Part shown: piece after piece, positions 22,609 to 34,463 of the stretch
Layout: every line of letters starts with the position of its first letter
How positions within the stretch are numbered: position 1 is the stretch's first letter
Assembly: GCA_948099385.1 (NCBI GenBank)
Contig: CANUEZ040000167.1
Location: 4,563,001-4,627,000, forward strand
Origin: Fasciola hepatica
Lineage: Eukaryota; Platyhelminthes; Trematoda; Plagiorchiida; Fasciolidae
DNA: 64,000 bases
Reading direction: 5' to 3'
Translations under genes and position numbers: made by a program
Notes under the pieces: generated by a model
Database searches by the model: none
Told to the model about the DNA's origin: nothing
Seen by the model: the letters and a program-made list of their open reading frames with translations, nothing else

Positions 22609-25600
22609 GGTGAGCGGTTCGATACGTGTGATGTTATCCATGATAAAAGAGAACCGGAAAAGCCGTGAGCTGTGAGTTTGGTCAGGAATGGGAAAAGCAG
22701 GACATGGTAAAAGCATTGGTCATATCAAGGTTTATAACAAAGTTAGGTTTTTCTATCGTCAGCAGCCACTGTTATGAGGCTCAAGACTGGTCCTATCAAA
22801 TGGAGCATGGAAGTGATTTTGGGAAGCTGTGCGGCTCACTAGGGATGATATTATTAGACAATAAGAAGTCGGATGTCTGCTGTTTGATGAGGCGTTCCAT
22901 TGACGTAGAAGAATTTTGGGTGCGGTTGTCGGGCCCGTAATTTGACGGGTCATGTACTGGTTCCTTCTTATGAAATGGAATGGGAAGTATACCGCGCCTG
23001 GGAGATAGGTTGGGGACCTGCAATATTAAGTCTACGACATCGGTTCCTCCAGGACGTAGAGGTGTCGGGGGAACGCCATCATGGCCTAGGTATGAGGACT
23101 GCCGGTCACGGGTAAGCTGGTTTGTCACCTCGTTGGGAATAAATTGCAAATCTGATATTATGTGCTCGATGATTGGGTCTATGCACGGAAGTGAGGTGGA
23201 GGGGGTCCGTAATCATGGAAGCCGCAAAGTGGGAATCAAGCTCCTCAGCCAGAGAGGGGATACCAGCGCACTTGTGCCGATTTCTGTTCTTCAGCGGGAG
23301 TGCCAAATTTGAGGAAGCATCATGGCGTTGCAGAGCAGATAGCTCAATTATTTTAAGCACATCGTCAGTCTTGGTTCTGATTGCCACCGAGAGACCTTGA
23401 AGCTGCAAGAATGAAGATAAGTCTCTATGGGCGTGACACACCTTGTGAAGCTTTAGGTCGGGACTGAACCAAGGACTCGGTTTGACATGATACGAGTTGT
23501 GGTTATTGCGGACTGCGGGCTGTATCAGCTAAAATATATTGTAAATCAGTGGTCAGCTGGGGGTCGCTCTGCAGGTGAAAGTCGTCCCAGTTTAACGATC
23601 AAAGAGTGCAGATAAGATTATTCCAGGAGACCGTTCAAGAAAGGCAATTGGGTGAGTGTAACTCATCAGAAGCCTGCGGAAATGCGAAGATGCAGGGCAC
23701 CGTTCTGTGACCACTTCCTGGGAGGAGATCGGTATTTCCAGCTGAAACATCAAATAAACCAACAGTGAGTAATAAATCCAGGATGTTGATTCCCATGTTT
23801 GGTACAGTTACATGTTGGATTCAGCGCCCTACGTGGACGCATGAAGTGGGGTCCAGTGTGTTGCCTGGGGCTGAAAGAATATTCAAAAAATGCTTGGGAC
23901 ACTAAAGTCCTCAGCAGTGAGTTTGAAGGAACAGCACAGCAATAAAAGAAGGTTGAATTTGTCAATAATATTGGTAAGATCTAAAGCGCCGGGACCAGGT
24001 GGTCGGTAGGTGCAACCAAAATGAGGGTAGCAGTTCGGTAAGGAAATTTGCCGCCACAGAGAATCCTGAATGGCTTTCAAAGTGGTATGAGGGATCAAAA
24101 AACCAGCGAGGAACTTCTGATATAGATCAAAAAACAACCTCCACACGACGAGGCCTGGTCGTTTAGAACACCCGGTAAATAACCAGGAAGACTCGATCTG
24201 ACGGGACGGAATCCGTTAGCCGAATATCAGCTACTACGATAGTATCAAAGTGGGAGTTGTGAGCAGTACTGCGAATGGTTTTAGTTTCGCCCATTATTGA
24301 ACGGGCACTTATGAGTTTGATTCAAATAGATGATTCCGGTTTTTGGTGGTGATGGTAACGGTGGAGATAATAGGGGTTTGGTAGTAATGATGAAGGTAGT
24401 AAGTGCAGAGGCCAATAGGGCGAGGATGGAAGAGGAGCCTCAGTTGTTGTAGGGAGAGGACGGTGAATATTCTCAGAGGGGGCCGGCAGAAAAAGCAAAC
24501 ACGGTTAGGTAGAAATGCTGGACTTAAATACGTAGATGAGTCACGTGGGAGTGGAAAGTTATATCACGCACGGAGACGATTCTCAGGGAGTGACATGGTA
24601 ACGGTTGTAGTATACAGTGGACGGTTGAGCGGATAGAAATTGTTTGGAGCGGTGAACGGAAGGCAACGAGAAGTGCAACGATCGTCTGTAGAAAATCCTC
24701 CAAATGCACTAGAAGTTCGTGATTTCGTCATATTACCCGCCTACATACACTACCTGCGTGTTCCGTACAATTTACGTTCCCGTGAACCAACCTTTGTTTA
24801 TTCGCGCCCAACGCGCTACATTGTCATATCCCATCTTGGACCTGCATGACGCATATGCTTGTCCCCTGCACGCCGCGAACTTGGTTCTCGTTTTTGAGTC
24901 CGTAAGATCGCCTGTTGATGTTTGCATTTGTTTTATGTTGTTGCTCATTTCATAATTCAGTCTTGTACTGCTTAAGGACCAGTCGTGTTTCGGTTTCAGG
25001 ATTCGTTTGAATTTGGCTACTTACTGCTCAAAGTATCTTACGGGGTGTAGTAAAGTATGGTTGAAATGTAGAGGCATATATCCAAGGCCGGAACTTGGGA
25101 TTCAAAGCTTCACTAAAGGCCGTAAGGCTTCCCTCGATCGTGCCATTTGCTTGGCGTTTTCATGTGCATTTCTTTGATAGGCTCTGTTCCTTTGGCGACG
25201 AAGTGTGGATTTCTGAGTGTAAGTCTGTGTTGGCGAGTCAATCAGCGGTGGTGGCCTGGATGATAACCGGATACATCCCAGTGGGAATGAGAGAGTGCAG
25301 TGGGTGGGCTCACAGACCCGACTGTCTTACTAAGAGTGCCAGGGGTCTTTGGATGCGTAGGTGCAGACGGAGTTAGGGTGATGTTGCAATGAGTTATGGG
25401 AAAGATTGAATAATCAGAAGTGGAGTTGGTAGAGGGAATGGGGTCATCCAAAATCGGGGGGAACGTGAGCTCGCGTGTGGATGAGTCTGGGAGACCTTTA
25501 TGAGCTTTGTTGGCACTGGGGTGTAGGTCAGCTCTCGCAAATCGAGCAACGCGTAGCCAATTCAAACAAATCCCAAAACCAGAACAAGATTGATTCGTAG

Positions 25601-25880
25601 TTTCTGCGGTGCTAAACTGACATTCACAAAGGGTACAAATATATACAAACCTCAAGTATGCGGCCAAATAGACTTCATAGTAAAACCGAACGTGAAGACA
25701 GCTTTGGATGCCACTGAAGGTTGTCGGCCAATAAAAACCCTGGCGACAACCTCGTTCGTAACTAGGAACAGAAGCTGGCATCTGGTGCTTCGGGAAGCTT
25801 GGCGGGATCTAACTCAGTGGCAGCGTTTTGATTCAACGGTGCAAGCTCTTAAGATTACACTTTTAGCTGGTTAAGGAGGT
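22609..25880 (-). pseudogene. L LINE ORF1/ORF2 remnant in and beyond right arm
   Basis: The minus-strand coding remnant mirrors 10790-13710 and adds 25691-25880 outside the arm. This extension matches the ORF1 RNA-binding region of the intact copy at about 56.41-56.60 kb: minus-strand DNA such as TGAAGTTGTCGCCAAGATTTT there corresponds to ACGAGGTTGTCGCCAGGGTTT here. Between about 25520 and 25690 a half R repeat replaces roughly 250 bases of ORF1. Numerous stops; no intact domain remains. Confidence 0.8.
24685..25040 (+). repeat. Dispersed repeat R, copy inside right arm
   Basis: Mirror of 11279-11634. It starts CTGTAGAAAATCCTCC and ends with the R tail (GGATTCGTTTGAATTTGGCT, then ACTTACTGCTC). 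It lies antisense to the LINE it interrupts. Confidence 0.55.
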
Positions 25881-26447
25881 GTGCATTAAAAGCTAAGAAA
25901 TGCTCCACACAGTGAGGTGTTAAGGACTTCTTGACATCAGACCCGTTTTGCGAGTGAAATCTGATCACACTGTGTGCATCAAGAAGAGTGATACCAAAGT
26001 AGCAAATTTAGAAAATGGAACGCTTAGCAATAAAAGTGCAATATATCTACCTACTCCGATCTTCCTTAGCGAGCACATTTACAAACGGCCAAAAAGTAGC
26101 ACTTGAGCATGTTATTATCACTAATTGCTAATTATATTAATGAAACGACACATCGTTCTCCGGTTCAGCTGTGAATCAATGAATAATTGTTTAGTCAGAG
26201 GTTTTTTGCCTATCAAGGAAAACGATCTTTGGCTTGTCTCACTAATGTTAAGTCCGAAGCAACCACTGTCATTAAAACCTCAGTCCTTTGTAAACTAGTT
26301 CTTTTGGTGATGGGCTGTGAATTCTCTCAATCTCACTGTTAACTGATATATATAAATATCGGTCACCCCACATATCCAACTGTAACTGGCAGCTTCATGC
26401 TTCTTATTTCACGACAATTTTCACCGGCGTGTTAAAAAAAGCGCTCA
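25881..26447. other. No recognised feature
   Basis: A/T-rich sequence between the palindrome-linked LINE and the solo LTR. No coding motif. Confidence 0.4.
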
Positions 26448-26880
26448 TGTTGCAACGGAAATGCTGGAGCATTGGAATGACGTGAATATCAAGGCGAACA
26501 GACGACCCGATTGAGGGCTACAGATAAATGAACAGACGGCAAATACTTCGGAAGCCTCCCGAAGCAGGCAAAATGAGGCATGCAAACTATCAGACCGGAA
26601 GCAGCGGGATCTACGGCAACCATCAAGATAGCCAAGTTGAGAGGCTGCCGATCAAGCCTCCAACTGGGGCTTTTGGATTAAACGAATAGAAGTGATGCCC
26701 AAGAGAAGCAAGCTATCGGCCACGGGCAACTGGCCACAATACAACCGAAGAACTCAAGCAGCCGCAATGGCAGAGTTGATGCCGCACAGTCTGAAAAAGG
26801 GCCCGTATAAATGATTGTATGTGTTTCGTGACTTGGCTTGTTTGGCCGTCGAAATACAAGTATCCTACCCCATGTTGTCA
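26448..26880 (+). repeat. Solo Gypsy LTR, plus orientation
   Basis: 433 bp starting TGTTGCAACGG and ending CATGTTGTCA, homologous over its length to the LTRs at 1223-1652 and 5787-6216 but in the opposite orientation and clearly more diverged. No Gypsy interior lies on either side, so it is a solo LTR, normally left by LTR-LTR recombination. I see no target duplication: the flanks end CGCTCA and start TCTTC. Confidence 0.85.
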
Positions 26881-29800
26881 TCTTCAATACAGTATGACCC
26901 GATGACTAATTTGATGGTGGTTTACGGAATAATTTATATCTATGTACACATCTAATTTATCGCGTGAACAGAAAGCTACTTACGTGAATCCCATTTCGCT
27001 TCCCTTCCCCGTATATTAATATTATTACTTCGCTTTATTTGCCATCTAAATGCCATACACCACATTAATTTTTCTTGGTCATTCTCACTAAATATGTAAC
27101 CGTACACACATGCATACGTGTTTTGCATGTTTCGTCGTGGACAATGGCAGTTTACTCTATTTTTCTATCAACGCTTTTACCAAAAACGTTTTGTTTAAGT
27201 ACGTTACCACACCCTTGATCCGCTAATGATACACCAAATCGGATTGCATCACTTTGTTTCTTATGTTTACGGCAAATATACCACGACTAAGCAGGACTGC
27301 CGAAAGTCGACAAGGGAGAGTAAACTCGTAACATTTCACCGAAAACAGCCGGAAAAATAATCATGTTATCTGCAACAGTTTGGAGCACCTTATGATAGCC
27401 AATTGACTGACAAAGCGAAATCATAACCGTCAATTTCAGTTACCTACTATAGCTGTGCTTCTTCGTAAAATCTGACAATACTGCGGCAAACTTTGGAGCA
27501 AAATGTCTATAATTTCAAGGTTTACTGAATAACCCCCCCCCCTTGATAATGGCTAGAGAATCTCTTCTAAGTTTTCCACTTGTCCTCCATTGTTAGGCAT
27601 GTCATCAAGTGCATCAATTATTAGGCGAAAACCAATGAAACAGCTTGGTTTTTGCTTACTTTGAACTTGTCGATAATCAAACAAAGTAACTGTTTGCATC
27701 GAAATGAAGTACTTTCCGTCATGGGGCAGAATAGCACACAGTGACACGGACCCGGTGTCTTTTGTGGAGGCAAATTACCCACCAGTCCGTTACTCCCCGA
27801 TCAATCGAATAGAGACGGGAGATATTGGTGTCTGCGAGTGATATCAAACGAAAATCGTTGGCATCTCTGGAAAAAGTCCATGGCTGTCTCTTGCCTGTGA
27901 GTGGCTGGGACTGACCGGGTGAAAGGGTATTCTTGAGAATGACGGTGAATCCAGGTACCGGGAATGTAATACACATTCCATTCGGATAAAATCTAATGAC
28001 GAGAGTTGTTGGCAAACCAAGTTTCGCTCAAGCAAGTGTGAACCAGTGAATTTTGTTCGCAGCCATGAAGGCAAAGTTTAATCCTAAGTGGAATCAGCCC
28101 ATGAGCTGTGAAAGCGGCAGACCTCACGATTCCACAGTAAAATAATGGTTCTTTCTGGAATAACTCCCAAAGCCACTCAGCCGTTTAGGATTATCTATTG
28201 CTCCCTTGAAAATTTTCATTCCCAATTTTATATTCGTTCTGGTTAAAATTCATCCCATTATTCATAGTCCCGTGAGACGTGAAAGTCCAAGACGGAGCCA
28301 GTTGACGAATCGCAACTGCTGAAAGTTTGCCTGACGTGGCATGTGCGATGTTGTTTTGATGTAGCTGCACTTATTTAGTGAGCACTACTTCACAATGAAA
28401 ACGAGATAATAGTTAGGTTATAAGAACGAGGTGCGCCACTAGATGACTAGTCTTTTCAGCAAAATCCCTGTTAACTTAAGAGCAGGTTGTTTTTTCTTGT
28501 CATGTTTATTCTCCGAAAATGTGATGTTTTACAGCTTAGCCTCAGGAAGCATTGATAAAATAGAATAGCCAAGTTTGCCTCAAACAAAAATGAGCAATTA
28601 ACGGTGAAAGTTCGACGCTTCAAACTCAAAGATGACCCAAAATATTTTGCGAAAGACTGTACCTGCTTCGAACTAAGTCACTGTTAAGGACTTCCATGAT
28701 ATATTGCCCAGGTTGCTCATAAAAAGGTTCATCGGCATCTATTGGAAAGCCTGTCTTTCTTGGCTCTCCGATTAGAGGTTACCGTTGTTTGGGGCAAAAA
28801 CTGTGAGGTTGATCATATTAGTGGTTACCCCCGTTGTTTACTGTGTGCAAAGACGGCACTCACAATGTGGTTGTTGCCGCGTAAATACGGTCTGCCTGGC
28901 AGGGGCATTATGAGTTCGTATGGAAAACAAGCTTAATTTCGGCACTTTCCTACTCAACGATATACGCTACTTTGAGGTCGACAATATAAAATGGAGGAAG
29001 ACGGTTGGCTTGTATCAGCATTTGCTCAAGTGGCTGATTGTTGCCTTTACAGAACATGAGAACAGCTGGCAACGACAGTGCATCACGTAATCAACACTAG
29101 TGGTAATTGAACATACCTCGGGAATACTTCTCTTGACGGAACATGCAACGTACACTTTGAATGTATCCTAAACACAAATATGTGAAAAAATGTTGCTTTA
29201 TCACGGAAGAAGTTTTGGAACATTCCTGCTTGTCTACAGCAGCAATGTCTGTAACTGGGACATTCCATTACGATGTTCCAGTCGCTCTTACGCTAGAGCT
29301 TACGAGTTGCATACCACTTATGGGAATCCCAATATATGGTGTTGCTGTGTCATTTTATTCATAGCGTTTCCATATTCTAGTGCTACTGGCAATAATTGAT
29401 TTTGATGTCGTATTTGGTAAAATATTTGTTGTAGAGAATAATCATGTTTTACTTGAAACCATGTGTGACGTTCTATCCTACAGTAACAGAAAGTCACCTT
29501 TCATACAGACCACGGAGGATTTGGTGTACGAGTTTGGTGCGCATGCGAGTGATGGTTTTACCTTCGAATAGCACGTGTTAAAGTGACAACTTGAGTCCTG
29601 GATGCGGTTAGTTACTGGGTAAAATGCTACTCTACCACGAACTTAATCCTATGGCACAAAACATTTGTGCGTAAAATTTGGACTCGTTTTTGGTCATCCA
29701 GTCTAATATTAGACTTAGCCGGTGTTTAATCCACCTATATAATGCAGCAATCATCTCTAAATGAAGGCTTATCTTTTGTTGGTTTAAAAAATACAGTTCA

Positions 29801-32289
29801 ACACAGAGCTCTACGTTACTCCAGTTATTTGGTCAATGAAAAATTATTTTCAGCTGGTTTTTATGTTAAGAACTTCCTCAATCTGGGAACACTGGTAAGA
29901 TGAATGAATCAGCTGGTGTACGTCAGGAAGTCCACTGCGTATTTCCCTGACTTGCCTGCAGCCTTGTTAGGCTCCCTTTATTCTACCTCGAAATAAAGGT
30001 GGCTGTCATGAACGGAATGAAGAATTTTGGCTAGCGAGCTGGTACGAGTAGGAACTATAATATTTACTATGGGTAAAATGTGGCAAGAAATCCAGTGACC
30101 TTATAATTGTACTGAAGACAATCGTCGAAATTCGTCGAACTTAGGCCGCAACAGAGTCCCCTAGTCAGTCTCCGGTTAACCACATTAGTGGTCCTCAACC
30201 ATGCAACTGAGGGATTCCCAGTGAAACAAGGAGGGGATACTAAGAGGACTGTTGGCTTCAGTCTTTACTGTGGCTCTTCTTTTGCCCCTCATATCACCCT
30301 TCTCTTAAGCGCGCTCTGTATCCACAGTTCAAACCGACCCTACAAATTGTGTGATTAACTGAGGACCGAATGCTCTAGCTTTCTCAAGTCTCTAAAGCTA
30401 AACCACCACAGAAGACGCACGTGCCTTCCGGGAATAAAAACTGCAGCTTTCCAACATAATTTATTTCATTCATATGCTCGAAACTTCGCATACATCAGTT
30501 GTTGGTATCAGTTCCCAAAAGCTTATATGAACCCGACCACATGGAAAGTGTTTTATGTGATGAATGGCTAATTTGAGTGTAAACCTGGAGGCACTGTAGC
30601 GGCACTTCATCCCCTGTCTAGTGGTAAGGGGCATTTGGCAACTGCGAGAATAAAACGGAAACACCGAAATTACCTTTAGAAGGAGATTCCAAGAATAGCA
30701 TGAAATTTGTCATTTGTTGCAGCTCGAAAACTTTTCATGTTGCGGGATTGACAGCGAACTTTTGGTATTTGTTCAGATGCGCGCAACAAAATCCAAAACT
30801 CCAAGCTTCTAACTGTGGACTTCAATACGGTTCTTCATAGTAAAATCAAACGCGACACGGAAACTGTAGAGACTTCAACGGTGACCAATCCGTGAGTTAC
30901 GGTTTGCCAGATGCAAGCAAGTTCAGGATTGCTGGAGTTTCAAACGGTCAGGTCAACGAAATGCCCATGGAAAATGTGAGTCAAAGGTCGTGGGACAAAA
31001 CCAATGCATGCACCAGTCAGCGGTCCCTTAAGGCCAAGTTCCGATGTGTGATTCAGCGTATGAGCAGGTATGGAGCACAGCTTCACTGGAAAACAACTTA
31101 TTAGGACGGGCAGGGGTGTCAGACCGGTCTTGAGTAAGGCCCCCGAGCTTCGTTGTCTTGTCGATTACAGTTCTCGCCCGATAATGTGTCCATTCTTATA
31201 TATGAAAAAGATCATTAACCACCGTCGTCTCACTTCAGCTTCTGTTAAGTGGACTAAACATCTTGAAAACCATCCATCTAGAAAGACGCAAGCTTCGCTG
31301 ACCATTATCACACTTCTACGGGAGCATGTTTTGAGCAGCCGTCGAAGAAAGTGTTTTCCACGGTGAAACTGACTGGAACTCATTGGCACTTGTTTCTTTG
31401 GCCAACCTGCAAAACACTCTCTCTGGTAACCATTCTGCATACCCATGGGTCTGCCGCTGTAGCATAGACGCGGCGCAAATCGCGCATGTATATTCGCTAG
31501 CGGCTACAACTGTTCAACGCGTTCTCATAGGTAGACTTTCATCCACACTACAGACTAAAGTGTGGTGGCCAGTCACTACGGCGCAACGACAGTCAATGAG
31601 ACAGTGTGGTGTCAAATGGTGGTACCACGTTCAGTCCGCAGACTCTGCAAAGCAGATTCGGCACATTTTGTCAGCCGGGCGGTTCAGTTCTGGTCAGGTC
31701 ATTTTGCGCAGGAGTAGCCGTGGCCGGGGCCAATGAAGCTTCCGTAATTCTTTCAGTGATATGCAAAGAGCTTAGCACCCACTACTGTGACTTTGGCAAT
31801 TCTTTCCACTTCTGTTGCGCAAAGTGGTTCGCTCCCTCATTTTGACTGGAATAGCGGAATAGAAGCTGTTTCCTAACCATCCAGATGAGAGGTTATCGTG
31901 ACGTGCTCTTTCCTTCAAACTTGGCGCCCCAGGTCTTAAGCCCGGACGCAGGATAACTGAGAAGCCTTGAATAAATGACGACTTCTCCCTCATCCTCAGC
32001 ATCACTTCTGTAAATAACTCTTCCCACTGAGCTAACAGCATCCTTTTGATACAACTTACACCTTGTACGCTAACTACTTCTTTACTTATTCTATTCTTTA
32101 TTTCCACTATTCCCTTCTCGGCGATGCTGGCTGGCATTTATAAACGAAGTCATGTCTTCTCTAATTTTACGTTAATTCCTCTTGTTCTGTTAATTTCCGT
32201 CAAGTTTGCACGGGAGAAGTTACGGCCACCGGTGAGTCCGGAGTTATTCCATTGGATATTTGGTCGATTGGAAAAGAGGATTGGGTTAA
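26881..32289. other. 5.4 kb with no recognised gene or element
   Basis: Both strands were read. Frames of 60-120 codons occur (for example 27719-28015 minus, 31165-31446 minus, 31383-31736 plus, 31772-32137 minus), but none has a motif I recognise. There is a 10-base poly-C run at 27533-27542. This could be unique intergenic DNA or very old repeats. Confidence 0.35.
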
Positions 32290-32940
32290 AAATAAAAGCC
32301 TTGGCTGCCTTGCTTCTGGTACTACCCGTGAGAGTAGGACAGAAGTTAAAGCCACGGACGGTGCCGGCTGTTCCAAAAATCTCGCTGTCTGATGTCCGAC
32401 AGATTTTTCAAGACGAAATCTTTCACACTACTCAAATGAAACCATCTTCTACTGTCCAGTGATCTTTCTTTTCAACTCGTCGGCCATATCAGACAAGGAT
32501 ACCGTCGAGATTTGTGTTTTAAACCCTTTTCCTTTTTTCTGTTTCCTCACCATCCGAATAATCATCCTCCAGCTCACCGGCGACACTCAGACAACAAGGT
32601 ACTCACAAAATCTGGGAACATTTGCGCTTCCATCTCCTGCCCAGGCATATCTTCAAGACTTTCAGATCCTGAGACTGGAAAAGGTGAAGGGGTTTGGGAT
32701 ACCAGTCGTGGCTGCATTTTGGTTCTTGTATTGCCAGTGACCCTGAAATCACGTCATCGGACAGGATGTGTGAGTTTGGCTTGATTAGCACAAAAGGTCC
32801 CGTCCTCGAAAACCTATAGGAGGTAAAACAGCGAGACAGTCGACACTGCTCTGGGCGTGACGCTGAAGTATTGAAGTAATTCACATGTACAGGGCTAGGG
32901 CCTAAATATTCCCGGATATTTTATTCATCTTCTTTTACCT
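32290..32940. repeat. Dispersed repeat S, two partial copies in opposite orientation
   Basis: 32290-32620 matches the reverse complement of 19.88-20.23 kb (blocks CTCGCTGTCTGATGTCC and CTCACCGGCGACACTCAGAC). 32690-32930 matches 19.64-19.92 kb in direct orientation, for example GAAGTATTGAAGTAATTCAC. The two halves thus appear as neighbouring copies pointing opposite ways. Nothing is visible in the next 250 bases. Confidence 0.45.
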
Positions 32941-33189
32941 GGGGTACAGAACCGAAAGAAGCTGAAAAGTTTGGAATGGCAAACGAGCCCAGGAATAAGT
33001 CAGTGATCGGAAGGCGGGAAGACATAAAACCCATTGGCTCATGCTTGATTTATGTACATATATTCTTCTGTTCAACAACATCGGGAGAATATGGTAAGTG
33101 AGAAAGAACATAAATGTTCAATAAAACGGAAATTACTTCAGTCTGTTCCTATTTTCTTTTCACTAATATTTTATTCATGTTTCATGTGA

Positions 33190-33910
33190 TTACTTGGAAA
33201 GAAGAGAGAAACGGCTCAAAATCACTGCTGATAAGAAAACTGAATTAATTTTCGTTGATGGCTCTGTCCCGACCCTAAGCGACGGTCCAAAGGAGCTCTG
33301 AAAGGCTGCCTTGGATGATGCATTCAGTACTTCTAGTGGGAAATTATTCCACAAAGATATAAGCCCGCAAATGACAAGATTTTGGCGCACATGTTTTTGC
33401 TAGTATGGCGCTCAAACAGTCTGTTACCGTAAACGTGTAAAACTGATCAAGTAAACCTGCAGAGATCTCCGCAGATTTATCTGAATGTTCTACCTAAAAA
33501 AGAGAGCCCAAATGCTACCTGCTTCTAAAGGCTAGAGATTCAGTTCAGTCGGGTTAGATGGGAAGGTAGTGTATTGTAAGACGTGCATCAACTTTGTTGC
33601 CTTTCTCTGGGGTCGTTCTAGCAGGTCTGGATTACTGATAAGACCGGCGTGCACCACTCGACTTCGGTATTCCCGCCTGGGACGGGCGCAAGTTCCATGA
33701 AAGAGGCCAAAGCCTTCTTTTGACGAGGGCCATACTTTAAGGCAAGTGTGGGGGCGCGAAATCATTGAGATAGCCCTCAAAACGTTTGCCGGTGGTGCCA
33801 GTCAGAATTATGGGTCTATAACTGGAAGCAAGACATCTACTGATGTTATAGAAGGGTGCAATAATTTTTATTTCCGTGTGCTGAGAAAAAACCCGTCTTT
33901 AGTGCACTGC
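33190..33910 (-). pseudogene. LINE RT fragments: block 1 joined to C-terminus
   Basis: Near 33790-33890 the minus strand reads CLASSYRPIILTGTTGKRFE, the SNYRPISLT..GKxxE block that opens LINE RT domains. At 33540-33680 it reads SNPDLLERPQRKATKLMH, the LERVQRRATKLV motif after the palm. At 33290-33380, SLWNNFPLEVLNASSKAAF matches the C-terminal xxWNxLPxxVVxAxSxxxFK motif. The catalytic boxes that should lie between are absent. Confidence 0.8.
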
Positions 33911-34463
33911 TAGAAGAGAGATGCCTGAGGAGCAGCTAATGTGTCCACCGTCCCCTTGAGAACGACGAAGGTGGATTAGGCCAGGAACCAAGCGGCAATA
34001 TTAGTTGAGCCAATGGAAGCCTCCCATAGCTTAACGAATGAGAACAGTAATATGACTGAGGATGGAAGCCAAAGACGCTGGAGTATGTTGAGGTGGGGTG
34101 ATATCGACGTGGAGCTAAAAGCCATGTGAAGTTGAGGGCTGAAGACCTTGGCTACTTGGCTGGGAGATGTAACTGGGGAACCGACGTGGCTTTGGGGCTT
34201 TGCCCCTTGGAAGACGCACGAACCGAAAGAAAAAAGCCCTGTGAGTCCTTGCTTGAGCGACCACCAACCTTTAAAGTGCCTTCTGGTAAGACCTGATCTT
34301 GTCTGGAGGTTTCCTGACTAATGCGCAAAACCTGCGGCTTTACATCCGGAGAAACGGCTCACTCTCCGATGTACAAGGCTTCTGATGGGACGGGACAGAA
34401 TCCGTTCCCTCGTGCAGGCCGTGGAAACCCCTTTTGTTCTGTTTTCTCAGTAGCACGCTTTTG

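Larger units (their letters stand above)
21235..25690 (-). repeat. Palindrome 1, right arm (4456 bp)
   Basis: Gap-free reverse complement of 10629-15084 (positions sum to 36319). It lies inside a longer minus-strand LINE (18855-25880), unlike the left arm. The LINE ORF1 sequence just outside the outer edge (25691-25880) is absent on the left, where R sequence takes its place. Confidence 0.95.
18855..25880 (-). mobile_element. L-family LINE, minus strand, degenerate, 5'-truncated
   Basis: On the minus strand this reads as one L element. ORF1 pieces run from 25880 (matching the intact copy from about 56.41 kb), then endonuclease and RT pieces to about 22609, unassigned block X (21235-22608), and 3' region pieces from 21234 down to the terminal hairpin and tail at 18.9 kb. 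The 3' region shares CACCTAACAGCAACC-type blocks with about 61.98 kb. Because the element continues past both ends of the right palindrome arm, that arm looks like the source and the left arm like the copy. Confidence 0.7.

Noticed and set aside
27533..27542. Poly-C run as a regulatory or repeat feature
   Set aside because: Isolated homopolymer with no flanking structure.
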